Source: an uncultured bacterium (GTDB lineage: Bacteria > Bacillota > Clostridia > Lachnospirales > Lachnospiraceae). From it: a stretch of 44,239 nt of DNA. The position numbers and the translations under genes were made by a program. The DNA is taken from assembly GCA_947063875.1 (NCBI GenBank), contig CAMSTY010000027.1:1-44239 (forward strand), read 5' to 3'. Every line of letters starts with the position of its first letter. The first letter of the stretch is position 1. Positions 1 through 8,389 of the stretch are shown here, piece by piece. Below the pieces are notes generated by a model. The model was not told the origin of the DNA, made no database searches, and worked only from the letters and a program-made list of their open reading frames with translations.

Positions 1-151
1 GATATATGAATGGCAATTAGTTCTTTAAATTTGTTTGCAGGTATCACGATACCCGCCCGAAATCCAGTATTCATCAGATAATTAGAGCCAACAGGCAAAA
101 AGCAATCCCGGAAACGCCCATTTTATCAGCATTTCCGGGATTTTATCCGTT
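1..151. other. chromosomal flank left of IME1, no gene seen
   Basis: No convincing coding region is visible. This is the sequence next to the left att copy of the guaA-targeted element, so before insertion it should have lain directly downstream of guaA. It contains one strong hairpin (annotated separately). A 13-base string AAATTTGTTTGCA at 27-39 is also found at 10576-10588 just inside the other end of the element. That is topologically odd and could be chance or the scar of a related earlier insertion. Confidence 0.5.
104..142 (-). terminator. hairpin, candidate original guaA terminator
   Basis: An 11-base perfect inverted repeat (AATCCCGGAAA at 104-114, TTTCCGGGATT at 132-142) has a 17-base loop. 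On the minus strand it is followed after two bases by a run of T (GCTTTTTG), and on the plus strand by TTTTA, so it could stop transcription both ways. guaA is on the minus strand and its 3' end is duplicated at 152. Removing IME1 would place this hairpin roughly 10-50 bases after the guaA stop, the expected place for its terminator. Confidence 0.6.
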
Positions 152-162
152 ACTCGAACTCG
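152..162. repeat. att direct repeat, left copy
   Basis: ACTCGAACTCG here matches 10627-10637 exactly. The right copy lies in the guaA 3' end (codons for E-F-E and stop on the minus strand), so this copy is the duplicated att core at the far end of IME1. The identity does not extend into the flanks. Confidence 0.8.
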
Positions 163-335
163 GCGTGTCCTTTGTTGTTCTTAACTATATTTATTTAAGT
201 TTTATGCAAATACACATTGTTTTTTACTTCAATTACATCATTTATTCTGGCTTGCTGATTTTCTGTTGCCAAAATGTTGCCATTAATCACTAGGATTATT
301 ATAACCACCTATCAACTATAAAGATTTTTTCAAGG
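163..335. other. left end of IME1 with candidate integrase/excisionase arm sites
   Basis: This non-coding stretch lies between the att core and the end of the HEPN-like gene. Two motifs recur near the other end of the element. A 20-base block at 182-201 (containing TTTAAGTT) matches 9699-9718 at 18 of 20 positions. A double GTTGCCA motif at 264-282 matches 10547-10565 at nearly every position, in the same orientation. Repeats inside both ends of a tyrosine-integrase element are typical of arm-type integrase or excisionase sites. That function is inferred. Confidence 0.45.
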
Positions 336-2138
336 CTAATCTACAAAAGCATTTCCCAATACTGTGTTAACAAAATCCTCTCCAATTGATAAAGGTTTAT
401 TATCATTATCTTTCTTTTCCAAAATCATTTGATATTCGAATTCTTTACGACTTAATAATGTATATATTACCTCGAGCGAATCATACCCTTTCCCAACATA
501 AAAATTTATAGTATCGATTAAAGAATCGATATAAAAATGAAGGTTCTGAACAATCAAATCTATATAGGGGAAATGCGAGCCATCATGAACAATCATATTT
601 CTATTTCTATAAATTCTCATAATTTGCCATTCTAACCGCTTGCGGTGATTAACAAGAAGTTTTTTTAGTTTTGCTCTATCAGAAAATTGTTCAGAATAAT
701 GTTCTATTCTATATTTCAAAAGCGGATAATTTTCCAATGAATTTATCAGGTCTATTTTATTTTGTGAAAACTCCGGAAGAACCAACAAAGCAATCATTTT
801 TTCCGCATCAGTATTTCCTTTTGTGATATTTCCAAGATGAATACCAAAATCTTCACAACAATGATTTAAATCAAACAGCAACTGATCTACCAAAGATTTA
901 ATGTACGATGAATTCAAAACCGTTGTAAGTGTATTACTAATTTGGATTATTTTACTATAGCTATTATGCTTTTCAATCCCCACAAGCACTTCTACTATAG
1001 TCCATAAATTAAGCAATTGATTACTTACATTTCTCGATTCCATTGCAGACGAGTGCAAATTTATTGCATTAACCATTTTTCCACCTACAATTGGAAAACT
1101 TTGTATCATTTCTCCTATACGTGTATATGTTTGTTCCTCCGTTCTCGTGCATCCTCTAGATAACAACGCAACTGATCGTGATAAATTAAATATCCTTTCG
1201 GATTCTAAATCTCTTACAATAGCTTGATTCGCATAAAAAGCTTTGCTTACATGACTATTATATTGTTTCAATGAAACAAATAGGCTAATCAAAGCAACTA
1301 CTTCAATGCGGGCACTTTCAGGATCTAACGAATTAACTTCCATTTCCACTATCCAACGGCAAGAATTCCCAAATAATTTATGAGTATTTTCTGCCACTGT
1401 AACATTTTGAAAATGGTCTAATAATTTCTTAATATCAGTTCTTTTTACCGGTAAAACCACACTGTATTTATGTTCTTCAAAAGAAAACATCTCCCAAAAA
1501 GAATCTATTTCTGATGATGTTTCCGTTATTATATTTTCATATGAATAATAACGCTTCTTTAATTGAGCATAAATATAATCTTGACTGTATCCGCGGTTTA
1601 TTAACTCTGTTAACAGAAGTCTACTTAAACCAGATAGTTTTTGAGCATCTTTAACATCAAACACTGTTTTTTGCAAAAGAATTTCTATTTCCTCTTTAAG
1701 CGTTTTCAAATATTTATCGTCAATTGCCATATCATCGATAAGAAATTCCAAAGTTTTTTGAATTGTTCTTAACGATGTTTCAGAACTAGGATCTTTATTT
1801 AGCTGTGCACAATCACGAGTATATTCGCCCTTATCATTCTTGTGATAAAATAGGCTATAAAAATCTGTTCCATATAATTTCGTCGCCACATAATCACCTT
1901 CAAACATAGAAGCCAACTCATCAAATAAGGGGCGCATATTGCCTTTATCAACAATATCAGCTTCTATTTTTTCTATGCTTGATAATATTTCAACACATAA
2001 GAAATGAAAATTTAACGTAGGAACTTTATACGAATCATGGCCGTATGGAAACAACATCTCTTCCATGCTTTGAATAAAAAATAAAAATGGCGGTACGTTA
2101 GTACTACTTGACCAATTTTCAAAAGAAAACGCTTTCAT
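336..2138 (-). CDS. large HEPN-domain-like protein, probable defence cargo
   Basis: A 600-residue protein with no signal peptide or membrane segment. The only recognisable signature is near the C-terminus, where residues 511-520 read RNRNMIVHDG. This fits the R-x4-H motif (R513, H518) of HEPN ribonuclease-type domains, especially the Apea-like group, and is followed by helical sequence. The first 480 residues are not assigned to a family. AGGAAAGG six bases upstream supports the ATG at 2138. It is the last gene of IME1, 41 bp behind the PstI-type endonuclease gene and probably in the same transcript. HEPN proteins beside R-M genes are common in phage-defence islands, so an abortive-infection or RNA-cleaving role is plausible but inferred. 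Confidence 0.6.
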   Translation of the reverse strand: MKAFSFENWSSSTNVPPFLFFIQSMEEMLFPYGHDSYKVPTLNFHFLCVEILSSIEKIEADIVDKGNMRPLFDELASMFEGDYVATKLYGTDFYSLFYHKNDKGEYTRDCAQLNKDPSSETSLRTIQKTLEFLIDDMAIDDKYLKTLKEEIEILLQKTVFDVKDAQKLSGLSRLLLTELINRGYSQDYIYAQLKKRYYSYENIITETSSEIDSFWEMFSFEEHKYSVVLPVKRTDIKKLLDHFQNVTVAENTHKLFGNSCRWIVEMEVNSLDPESARIEVVALISLFVSLKQYNSHVSKAFYANQAIVRDLESERIFNLSRSVALLSRGCTRTEEQTYTRIGEMIQSFPIVGGKMVNAINLHSSAMESRNVSNQLLNLWTIVEVLVGIEKHNSYSKIIQISNTLTTVLNSSYIKSLVDQLLFDLNHCCEDFGIHLGNITKGNTDAEKMIALLVLPEFSQNKIDLINSLENYPLLKYRIEHYSEQFSDRAKLKKLLVNHRKRLEWQIMRIYRNRNMIVHDGSHFPYIDLIVQNLHFYIDSLIDTINFYVGKGYDSLEVIYTLLSRKEFEYQMILEKKDNDNKPLSIGEDFVNTVLGNAFVD

Positions 2139-2179
2139 AAAAATCCTTTCCTGACCTTATTCTCAAAGATAATTTTTCA

Positions 2180-3097
2180 TTATCTCGGTCCTAAAAACTT
2201 ATCCCCATTCAAGTGTATCATATGCTCCGGCATTTCAGCAATCCTTACTTCCGTTTCCCATGCTAACGCTTCCGAAAATTTCTTGTAAGTCTTGAAGTCC
2301 AAAAAAGCCGTAACAAATATCTTTCCTGCCGTAACACCCTTTGTCATTTCTGTAATCTCAAGAATCCGCTTTGGGTCCATTGGTCCCACAGAAGTAACCG
2401 ATTCCACAAAATAAATCCAGTTCTTATCTGCCCGATACAGAACGACATCCGGCATCTTATCATGTAAAGTAATTTCAAATCCCAGTTCTGTCAGCTTATC
2501 AACATTCTTTACTAAATCTTTCTCTGTCGTGTCACCTACATACAGACATTCCGAATTTGGCGCAAATCTCGGTGCAAATTCCTCAATAATTGCTTTCTGC
2601 AGTTCATTGTGTTTCCCTACTGAAAATTTAAAATCCGCCCCATTGATCTTCACTGGCATCATTGTCATTTTCTTTTTAGAAGCATAAATATCTATCAACT
2701 TATCATGGTACATAAGGAAACGATTCAACGACTTCTGCCATTCTACAGACTGTAATGTTTTCAACATTTTCAGTGTTTCTTCCGTAAGACGGTATCTATA
2801 GTTCGGGCTGTTCGTTGCCTTTCCATTATCCTCTACCAACGCAGCAGTACGGAATCTATGTAACGCCTGCTTACGAAATGTTTCCCGGCTATTCTCTGCA
2901 TAAGTAGTTCCATAAAAGGTATTAGAAAACTGAATGATGTCATGAATACGAATCCACCCGTTACTCGCTTCTTTCCACGACATGTCTGGTTTCATATCTG
3001 CCATTGCCAGCAGTACATAACAACATATATCCGCCTGCTGTGCTTTTGGCATACCCACCATCTTCAAAAATTCTCGTGCTTCTTCGACTTTACCCAC
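2180..3097 (-). CDS. type II restriction endonuclease, BsuBI/PstI family
   Basis: A 305-residue protein. The N-terminal 110 residues look like a winged-helix DNA-binding domain, and the C-terminal half matches the BsuBI/PstI endonuclease fold. The catalytic stretch of the PD-(D/E)xK type is visible as PDVVLYRADKNW followed by YFVESVTSVGP near residues 217-240. Family members cut CTGCAG, so the partner methylase should protect that site; the exact specificity is inferred from the family. The start is GTG at 3097, preceded by GGAGGG. It overlaps the methyltransferase stop by 8 bases (GTGGGTAA), indicating translational coupling with the methylase made first. No controller (C) protein gene is seen. 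Confidence 0.88.
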   Translation of the reverse strand: MGKVEEAREFLKMVGMPKAQQADICCYVLLAMADMKPDMSWKEASNGWIRIHDIIQFSNTFYGTTYAENSRETFRKQALHRFRTAALVEDNGKATNSPNYRYRLTEETLKMLKTLQSVEWQKSLNRFLMYHDKLIDIYASKKKMTMMPVKINGADFKFSVGKHNELQKAIIEEFAPRFAPNSECLYVGDTTEKDLVKNVDKLTELGFEITLHDKMPDVVLYRADKNWIYFVESVTSVGPMDPKRILEITEMTKGVTAGKIFVTAFLDFKTYKKFSEALAWETEVRIAEMPEHMIHLNGDKFLGPR

Positions 3098-4577
3098 AGT
3101 ATCCCTCCAAAATCAAATTACAGTTTCTTTCTGATAAATCTTTTGATTTCATCAACTTCCTTCCCATTTCCTGTATGCTCTCCATATCTGGCACAGGCAT
3201 CGAATTTACTTCTGTAGAGTTTACCTGTGTTGAGCCATTTAAAATCCGATAATACTCATCATATAATGTAGAGTTAAAAAGCACATACAGACCATATACT
3301 AAGCACTCCAACATCTCACCCAAAAGTCCATCAATAAAATTGATTTTATTCTGCGTACTAATTTTCGTATACTGTGGATAATTCTTCGCCAAATAAATTC
3401 CACATTGTAATCTTCGTGGTTCTTCCTTTGCCGTAAATCTTTTTACAAACAAATAATTCTTATTATCTTGCATAAGCCCACGCTGGTCTGTCACCACATA
3501 TTCATGCTCCTTCTGAATAGGAAACTGCACCTTACCTTGTTTTATGTGCTGCGAATAAAATAGCGGGATTGCACCTTCCTCTTCCTCATCACGAAGAATA
3601 TCTCGGTTTCTGAAATCTACAGTTAATCCCGTTTTCATTTTCACACCAATTTCAGGCAATGTCTGATTAAACTTATGTAGCCGTTTTAATACCTTAACTT
3701 CCTCATCATCTGTTACCAAATATACATAGTAATCCTCGCCAGAAACAACAAGATCATATGGTACGGTCAAGAAAGTTAATTCATTAAAATCTTTGTTTGA
3801 CTTAGATGATGTAATTTTCACCTGTGCCGGCTCTACATGCGTTTTCCGAACTTTTATAATAATGGTCTCCTGCAATACATCTTCTTTGTCAAAAACTTTA
3901 TTCCGACTTACAAATAAGTGAATATGTTCCAATTTCCCTTCTGTCAGAAAATACTGTCTAAACCGTTTGAAATATGCTCCCGATGTCCATGAGCGAGGAA
4001 TAATATAAACCATTTCCCCATCATCTTTCAAATTAAAAAGTCCCATAGCCGCAAAAATAAAGTACATATTAGGCGCACCATAACAAACTTCCGGCATAGC
4101 TGTCGCTTCTGGCGCATCTTTCGGTATTTTCATATAAGGCGGATTCCCAATTACATAATCATACTTCATCGGATTAGGATTCCCACCTATCATATAATTA
4201 AAATCCAAATATTGACTTGTAATATAATTCTCTGTCTGGATATTATACCTAATTATTTTACTTGAATGCGTTTTGCAATACTCCAAATTATCCTTTAAAA
4301 GCCCCAAAACATTATCGTCATTCTCGTAACAAGTCAATTCTATTTCTTTTACTGTGTCAAACTGCTCTGCCCATTCGACAAAAGCACATGACAATATGCC
4401 AGAACCCGCCCCGGCATCCAAAACCGTTACACTCTGCTTATTAATCGGAGCGTCATACAAATTTGCCATAAACTTTGCAGTTTCCATACTTGTAAAAAAC
4501 TGCCCATATTTTTTTCTCTCTTTCTTTGGCATACTGTCTATATATAAATTCGTGAGTTCAATAATCTTTTCCAGCAT
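3090..4577 (-). CDS. adenine-specific DNA methyltransferase, BsuBI/PstI type
   Basis: A 495-residue N6-adenine methyltransferase, close to the roughly 500 residues of M.PstI and M.BsuBI. The SAM-binding motif I is VLDAGAGSG at residues 52-60, and the catalytic motif IV is NPPY at 145-148. The region before motif I (KKYGQFFTS) is the usual lead-in for this class. The C-terminal half should hold target recognition. The ATG at 4577 has GGGGTGAG upstream. It is followed by the overlapping endonuclease gene, forming a complete R-M pair carried as IME1 cargo. AT-rich codon use compared with the mobilization genes suggests the cargo was acquired separately. Confidence 0.9.
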   Translation of the reverse strand: MLEKIIELTNLYIDSMPKKERKKYGQFFTSMETAKFMANLYDAPINKQSVTVLDAGAGSGILSCAFVEWAEQFDTVKEIELTCYENDDNVLGLLKDNLEYCKTHSSKIIRYNIQTENYITSQYLDFNYMIGGNPNPMKYDYVIGNPPYMKIPKDAPEATAMPEVCYGAPNMYFIFAAMGLFNLKDDGEMVYIIPRSWTSGAYFKRFRQYFLTEGKLEHIHLFVSRNKVFDKEDVLQETIIIKVRKTHVEPAQVKITSSKSNKDFNELTFLTVPYDLVVSGEDYYVYLVTDDEEVKVLKRLHKFNQTLPEIGVKMKTGLTVDFRNRDILRDEEEEGAIPLFYSQHIKQGKVQFPIQKEHEYVVTDQRGLMQDNKNYLFVKRFTAKEEPRRLQCGIYLAKNYPQYTKISTQNKINFIDGLLGEMLECLVYGLYVLFNSTLYDEYYRILNGSTQVNSTEVNSMPVPDMESIQEMGRKLMKSKDLSERNCNLILEGYCG

Positions 4578-4789
4578 TTTATCTCACCCCATATCCATCT
4601 ATGTGTACCAATTATACTCTATATCGGATTTATTTTCAATATATTTTAGAACAAACGTTCTTTTCTTTTTTAAATAACTACTCTTATACTATACCGTACT
4701 TTCCATAAAAAATCTATCCGAACATCTGTCCCGTTCATTCTTCATCTTTAGTAAAATCTTTAAATTCTGATAGCAAATCCCCACCAGCC

Positions 4790-4827
4790 AGTCAAGAGTA
4801 AACTGAACGGCTACGCCGCTCTTGACT
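4790..4827. repeat. inverted repeat between mobV and the R-M cargo
   Basis: AGTCAAGAG (4790-4798) pairs with CTCTTGACT (4819-4827) around a 20-base loop; CCAGCCA/TGGC just outside extends the symmetry imperfectly. A second short hairpin (AGGGCT / AGCCCT) lies near 4860-4876. Both sit in the 307-base gap between the end of mobV and the start of the methyltransferase gene. Neither is followed by a clear T run. The repeat may be a weak terminator, a secondary origin structure or part of the cargo junction. No gene is seen in this gap. Confidence 0.45.
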
Positions 4828-4884
4828 AACTGGCGGAGATTCGCTTCATGGCAGCTAAGAGGGCTTTAAGTAGCCCTCCGCCTG

Positions 4885-6198
4885 TCATCGGGCTTCCCGA
4901 TTGTGTTTTCTCCTTGCAGCCCGTTTCTGCTCGGCTTCTATCCGTTCCTGTTGCTTTGCCCGGTTAATCACAGCGTTTACCTGTTCAGAGCCGATCACCG
5001 CTTTTACACGTCCAAAATCCGCCGCCACTATCCTCAATTCCCGGTTTTCCTCCAAGACTTCTTCCAGCCTGTTTGTCAGCCGCTCGTTTCCGCTCCGTTC
5101 CCTGTTATACGCCACTTGCAACTTTGTAAACTTATTTGAAATATCCAGATATGCTGAATAAACAGAGCGCATGACTTGTACGATTTTCTTTACCAGTGGT
5201 TTTGCTTTCTTCTCCCGATACGACTTTGCAGATTCCATAACCGCCGCTTCTGGAAGCGTCTGCTCCGGGTCTGCGGAAAAATCTGCTGCCAGCTTCTCCA
5301 TGTTCTTTACCATAGGAGCAAGTTCATTCATGCGTTTCTGATATTTGTCCGCCTGTTTCTGCGCTTTCTCTGCTTCATTCCGGGACTCCTGCAAATCTTC
5401 CTGCAAGGAACGAATTTCATCATCAATCTGTAACAACTGTTCATGCAAATCTTCGTTGATTTCTTGAAAAGTAGCGTTTTCTTCCTGTAATTCCACTTTT
5501 CTCGCTTCCAGTTCTGCGACTTCCTTTGCCCGCTCCTTTTTCTCAAAATCCAAGACAGATAAATGCTTTTCATGTGTGCCTTTCTTCTCCCACTCAATTC
5601 CATGTTCCAGCATGACAGCAGCAAGCTGTTCTTTCTCATAAGCCACCCACTGATTTAATTCCGTTTCCCGTCTTGTGCCGCCTTTAAATCCGAGAGCCAA
5701 TAACGCCTGTTTCAGTGATACTCTTGTATCAAGTCCCCGCTTACTTCCTGTCGTATATGGTACAAAATCTATATGCAAGTGGGGCGTTGCTTCATCCATA
5801 TGAAGATAGGCACTGAACACCCTCAACGTAGGATTTCGCCGCTGAAAGTCCTGCATATATTTATCCAACACCTTTGCCGCAAGCTGTCCATTCTCCGTCT
5901 TTGCTCCCATGTTGTCCTTATCCCCAATTTGCAGGATAATCTCATGGAATGGTTTTTCCTGCTTGCCGGAACGGATTTTCTCATAATAATCGTCAATCCG
6001 GCGGTCATTTCTGGTCTGCTTCTCATTGTACCGGGCAAGTGCTTCATCAAACAATTCGTGATATACGTCCTTAACATTTTCGTTGCAGTATTCCACATTC
6101 AGACAGCTTCTCTCCGGGTCAGTATTCTTTGCATGGAATTTTCTGCTGTTATGGTTGACAGAACCTTTTCCTGTCATAAAGCTGATCGTTCGCTTCAA
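4885..6198 (-). CDS. mobV: MobV-family relaxase (Pre/Mob)
   Basis: A 437-residue plasmid-recombination/mobilization protein. Residues 133-144 read HMDEATPHLHID, the HxDE plus HxHxD metal-binding signature of MobV relaxases. The N-terminus (ISFMTGKGSVNHNSRKF) is also typical. From about residue 215 to the end the protein is a long charged coiled coil (repeated E, K, Q), as usual in this family. It would nick oriT and pilot a single strand of IME1 during mobilization. Two small genes precede it on the same strand, and a candidate oriT lies upstream of them at 6881-6911. Confidence 0.9.
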   Translation of the reverse strand: MKRTISFMTGKGSVNHNSRKFHAKNTDPERSCLNVEYCNENVKDVYHELFDEALARYNEKQTRNDRRIDDYYEKIRSGKQEKPFHEIILQIGDKDNMGAKTENGQLAAKVLDKYMQDFQRRNPTLRVFSAYLHMDEATPHLHIDFVPYTTGSKRGLDTRVSLKQALLALGFKGGTRRETELNQWVAYEKEQLAAVMLEHGIEWEKKGTHEKHLSVLDFEKKERAKEVAELEARKVELQEENATFQEINEDLHEQLLQIDDEIRSLQEDLQESRNEAEKAQKQADKYQKRMNELAPMVKNMEKLAADFSADPEQTLPEAAVMESAKSYREKKAKPLVKKIVQVMRSVYSAYLDISNKFTKLQVAYNRERSGNERLTNRLEEVLEENRELRIVAADFGRVKAVIGSEQVNAVINRAKQQERIEAEQKRAARRKHNREAR

Positions 6199-6255
6199 TC
6201 AATATCCTTTCTCCCTGTTCGGGTAATCAGCGCCGGATACGGCGCACAGGCTTTG

Positions 6256-6531
6256 TTACTTTCGCCGAAAGCAGAGCGGAGACCTTTTCCGTCCTACGGA
6301 CGGGCGGCTGTTCCCGCCGCTTTGCTTCACTGCCATAGCTTTTCGGATAGCCGAAAGTACGTTTTCTACCGTACATTCCTCCCACCCGCACAGCCATACC
6401 AGCGTCCTCATTTCTGCCGCAGTCAGTTCCACATCTCCAAAGATTTCATTGAGTGCGGCAATCCTACGGGCTTCACTTTCGTAAAAATATTTGTTCACGT
6501 TCCGGGTTTCCCATTCCGGCTGAATTATCAT
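6256..6531 (-). CDS. small conserved protein of the mobilization region
   Basis: A 91-residue protein of unknown function. The start is set at the ATG at 6531 (MIIQPEWETRN), because AGAAAGGTG lies eight bases upstream; an ATG 33 bases earlier lacks a site. The sequence is mostly helical with several tryptophans (W..CGWEE) and ends in a basic tail. It lies 57 bp ahead of mobV and 74 bp behind another small gene, probably in one transcript from the oriT region. A role as a mobilization accessory or a small regulator is possible but not shown. Confidence 0.65.
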   Translation of the reverse strand: MIIQPEWETRNVNKYFYESEARRIAALNEIFGDVELTAAEMRTLVWLCGWEECTVENVLSAIRKAMAVKQSGGNSRPSVGRKRSPLCFRRK

Positions 6532-6605
6532 CAAATCACACCTTTCTCGTTGTCTGCTATCCACAGGAGCGTGGCACGCTCCTGTCTGTTATCATCAAAG
6601 GAAAA

Positions 6606-6839
6606 CTACCAGCGGAAGCTGTCCGGCACTCCACGTTTTTCCAGATATTCCTGTCTGGCTTTTTCCCGTTCTTCCTGTGTGGGCGCAGTCTTATATTTTG
6701 CATATAATTCATGGCGCACCAGCGAATCCAATTTCTGTTCCAACCCCTGTCGGATTTCATTCAGACAATCATCATCTTCCATTAGATGATAGCGGAGCAG
6801 AGATACAAACAATTCATAAGAAATTTGCACGTTCTTCAT
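6606..6839 (-). CDS. small helical protein ahead of the relaxase
   Basis: A 77-residue, highly charged helical protein (EEREKARQEYLEKRG near the C-terminus). Similar proteins recur beside MobV genes in Clostridia IMEs and are sometimes labelled complexin-2-like in databases, a name based only on helical similarity. ATG at 6839 is preferred over GTG at 6842 because GAAAGGA is seven bases upstream. It is the first gene after the candidate oriT, so a relaxosome or regulatory role is conceivable. The function is unknown. Confidence 0.65.
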   Translation of the reverse strand: MKNVQISYELFVSLLRYHLMEDDDCLNEIRQGLEQKLDSLVRHELYAKYKTAPTQEEREKARQEYLEKRGVPDSFRW

Positions 6840-6880
6840 CACTTAATCCTTTCTGCGTCTGTTTGCGTCGATAGCGTCGA

Positions 6881-6911
6881 TATTTTCTATACCAACCCAC
6901 TGTAAAAAATA
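6881..6911 (-). other. candidate oriT of IME1 (MobV type)
   Basis: On the minus strand TATTTTTTACAGTGGG is followed directly by TTGGTATAGAAAATA. Arms TATTTT/AAAATA flank a core AGTGGG|TT. This is the layout of MobV oriTs such as pMV158, where the nick follows a GTGTG or GTGGG run before TTAT. By analogy the nick would be on the minus strand between plus-strand positions 6895 and 6896. It lies just upstream of the small gene-mobV cluster and has the same core as the oriT-like site of IME2 at 17619. The function is inferred from sequence resemblance. Confidence 0.6.
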
Positions 6912-6939
6912 CCGTCGCAACCGACGCATATTGTCGCTT

Positions 6940-8069
6940 TTACTCTCTCGGCTCAAGCCGTTTCAGAATAATCTTCCTTTCATGCCCCCGCTTATTGTCA
7001 TAGAAAATTCCATAGTCATTAAGCAACTGGCTATTGACTACATTCAGCTTTCTGGAAAGCACGTTTGCCTGTATCTGCATATCCGGCAACTGGCGCACAA
7101 GTTCCGTTGCCGTCCCCTCCCATTCCGGCCTATCCTCTGTCAGAAAATTGTTGATTACTTCCAGCAGAGGATTCGGCGGCTGTTTCCACAGTTCCGTTTC
7201 TGCCTTTTTGAATTTCCAGACACAGCGCTCCCGGTCAAACTCTATGGTCAGTTCCTGATCTGGCTGGTCACGCCCCACTATATCCATGACCGCCTCGTTG
7301 TCAGTGCGCTTTTTCTTCTGCATGATAAACGCCCCGTCTGCCGCACCAAGCAGCCCATTTGTGCCGGAAATCATATCAAAACTGTCCTCGGATTCCAGCT
7401 TGCGTGTGTGATAAACACCAGTAGGCAGATACCGTATTTATCGCTGAACGACTTTAACTTTGTCACAATCTCGTAGTCGCTGGAATAGCTGTACCTGTCC
7501 CCGCCGACCTCACGCACTTTCTGGAGCGTGTCAATGATAATCAGCCTTGCGTCCGTATGCGCTTTCAGAAATTCCTCTAATTGCCTGTCCAAACCCTCAT
7601 TCAAGGTCTTTGCCTGTGTCGCAAAGTACAGGTTATCCGCACATTCCACACCGAACATACCGGAGAGCCGCCGCTGAAGCCTTGCATAATCATCTTCCAA
7701 CGCAAGATACAGCACCGTACCCTTTCGGACAGGATAATCCCACAGCGGAAGCCCCATTGCCACATGGTAGGCAAGCTGCCCCATAAAGAACGATTTTCCA
7801 ACTTTCGGCGCACCTACAAAAAGGTAAGTGCCGCCATAGAGAAACCCGTCCACAACCGGCGTTCTCGGCGGATAGACGGTATCATACAGTTCCGTCATGG
7901 AAACGGTTTGAAGCCCGCCGCTCCCGGATTTCTCCGGGATATTTGCGGCTTGCAGATTGATTTGTGCTGTTTCATTTGCTATAATTTCATTGTGATTTTT
8001 GATAATCGGCTGCGCCCCATCTGCGCCAACAGATGATACGGGAGCAGTCGTTTTTCTTGTTTCTGTCAT
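6940..8069 (-). pseudogene. RepA-like AAA ATPase/helicase gene split by a frameshift
   Basis: Two overlapping minus-strand frames together give one RecA-fold ATPase of about 375 residues. The first frame (8069 to 7371) holds the N-terminus, Walker A (GAPKVGKS) and Walker B (LIIIDTLQKV). It then runs into LVFITHASWNPRTVLI and stops. In the other frame, codons around 7381-7410 read HTRKLESEDSFDM and continue into ISGTNGLLGAADG, the normal family continuation. One missing base near 7411-7420 explains this. The second frame could be re-initiated at ATG 7374, which overlaps the stop as ATGA, so two polypeptides are possible. The role would be plasmid-like replication or unwinding of IME1. A sequencing error is an alternative. 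Confidence 0.75.
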
Positions 8070-8389
8070 TCATCTTCTCCTTTCAGACCGTCTAATGTGA
8101 TTGCAATTACCTGCAACGTGTAAAGCAATTCGTCATTGTCCGGGCTTAATGCTTCCAGCCGTTTCAATTCTTCATGGATAGCCGCCATTTGATTTTTCAG
8201 AGCCTTATACACCCTCGGATTGCCCTGTACCACCACGTCCCGGCACAGCAGCCGCCTTGCGATATAATCCTGCTTTGTCAAGCCCGACAATGCCACCAAA
8301 TCGTTAAGCAACTTTGCTTCCTCGTCCGATACCCGGAACGCTACTGTATGATTGCGCCACCGCCCTTTGTAATCAAGTGTTCTTTCCAT
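8066..8389 (-). CDS. ribbon-helix-helix protein, MobC-like relaxosome accessory
   Basis: A 107-residue protein. The N-terminus (NHTVAFRVSDEEAKLLNDLV) fits a ribbon-helix-helix strand and helix, followed by ALSGLTKQDYIARRLL, the second helix, and a C-terminal helical region. This is the pattern of MobC-like accessory proteins that bind near oriT. AGGAGG lies six bases before ATG 8389. It overlaps the integrase gene by 17 bases and the ATPase gene by 4 bases (ATGA), so the three are translationally coupled. A DNA-binding regulator of the element is the alternative reading. Confidence 0.7.
   Translation of the reverse strand: MERTLDYKGRWRNHTVAFRVSDEEAKLLNDLVALSGLTKQDYIARRLLCRDVVVQGNPRVYKALKNQMAAIHEELKRLEALSPDNDELLYTLQVIAITLDGLKGEDE

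Noticed and set aside
27..39. AAATTTGTTTGCA repeated at 10576-10588 as an element end repeat
   Set aside because: The left copy lies outside the att core and the right copy inside it, so they cannot be a matching pair of internal arm sites. At 13 AT-rich bases it may be chance; kept only as a note.
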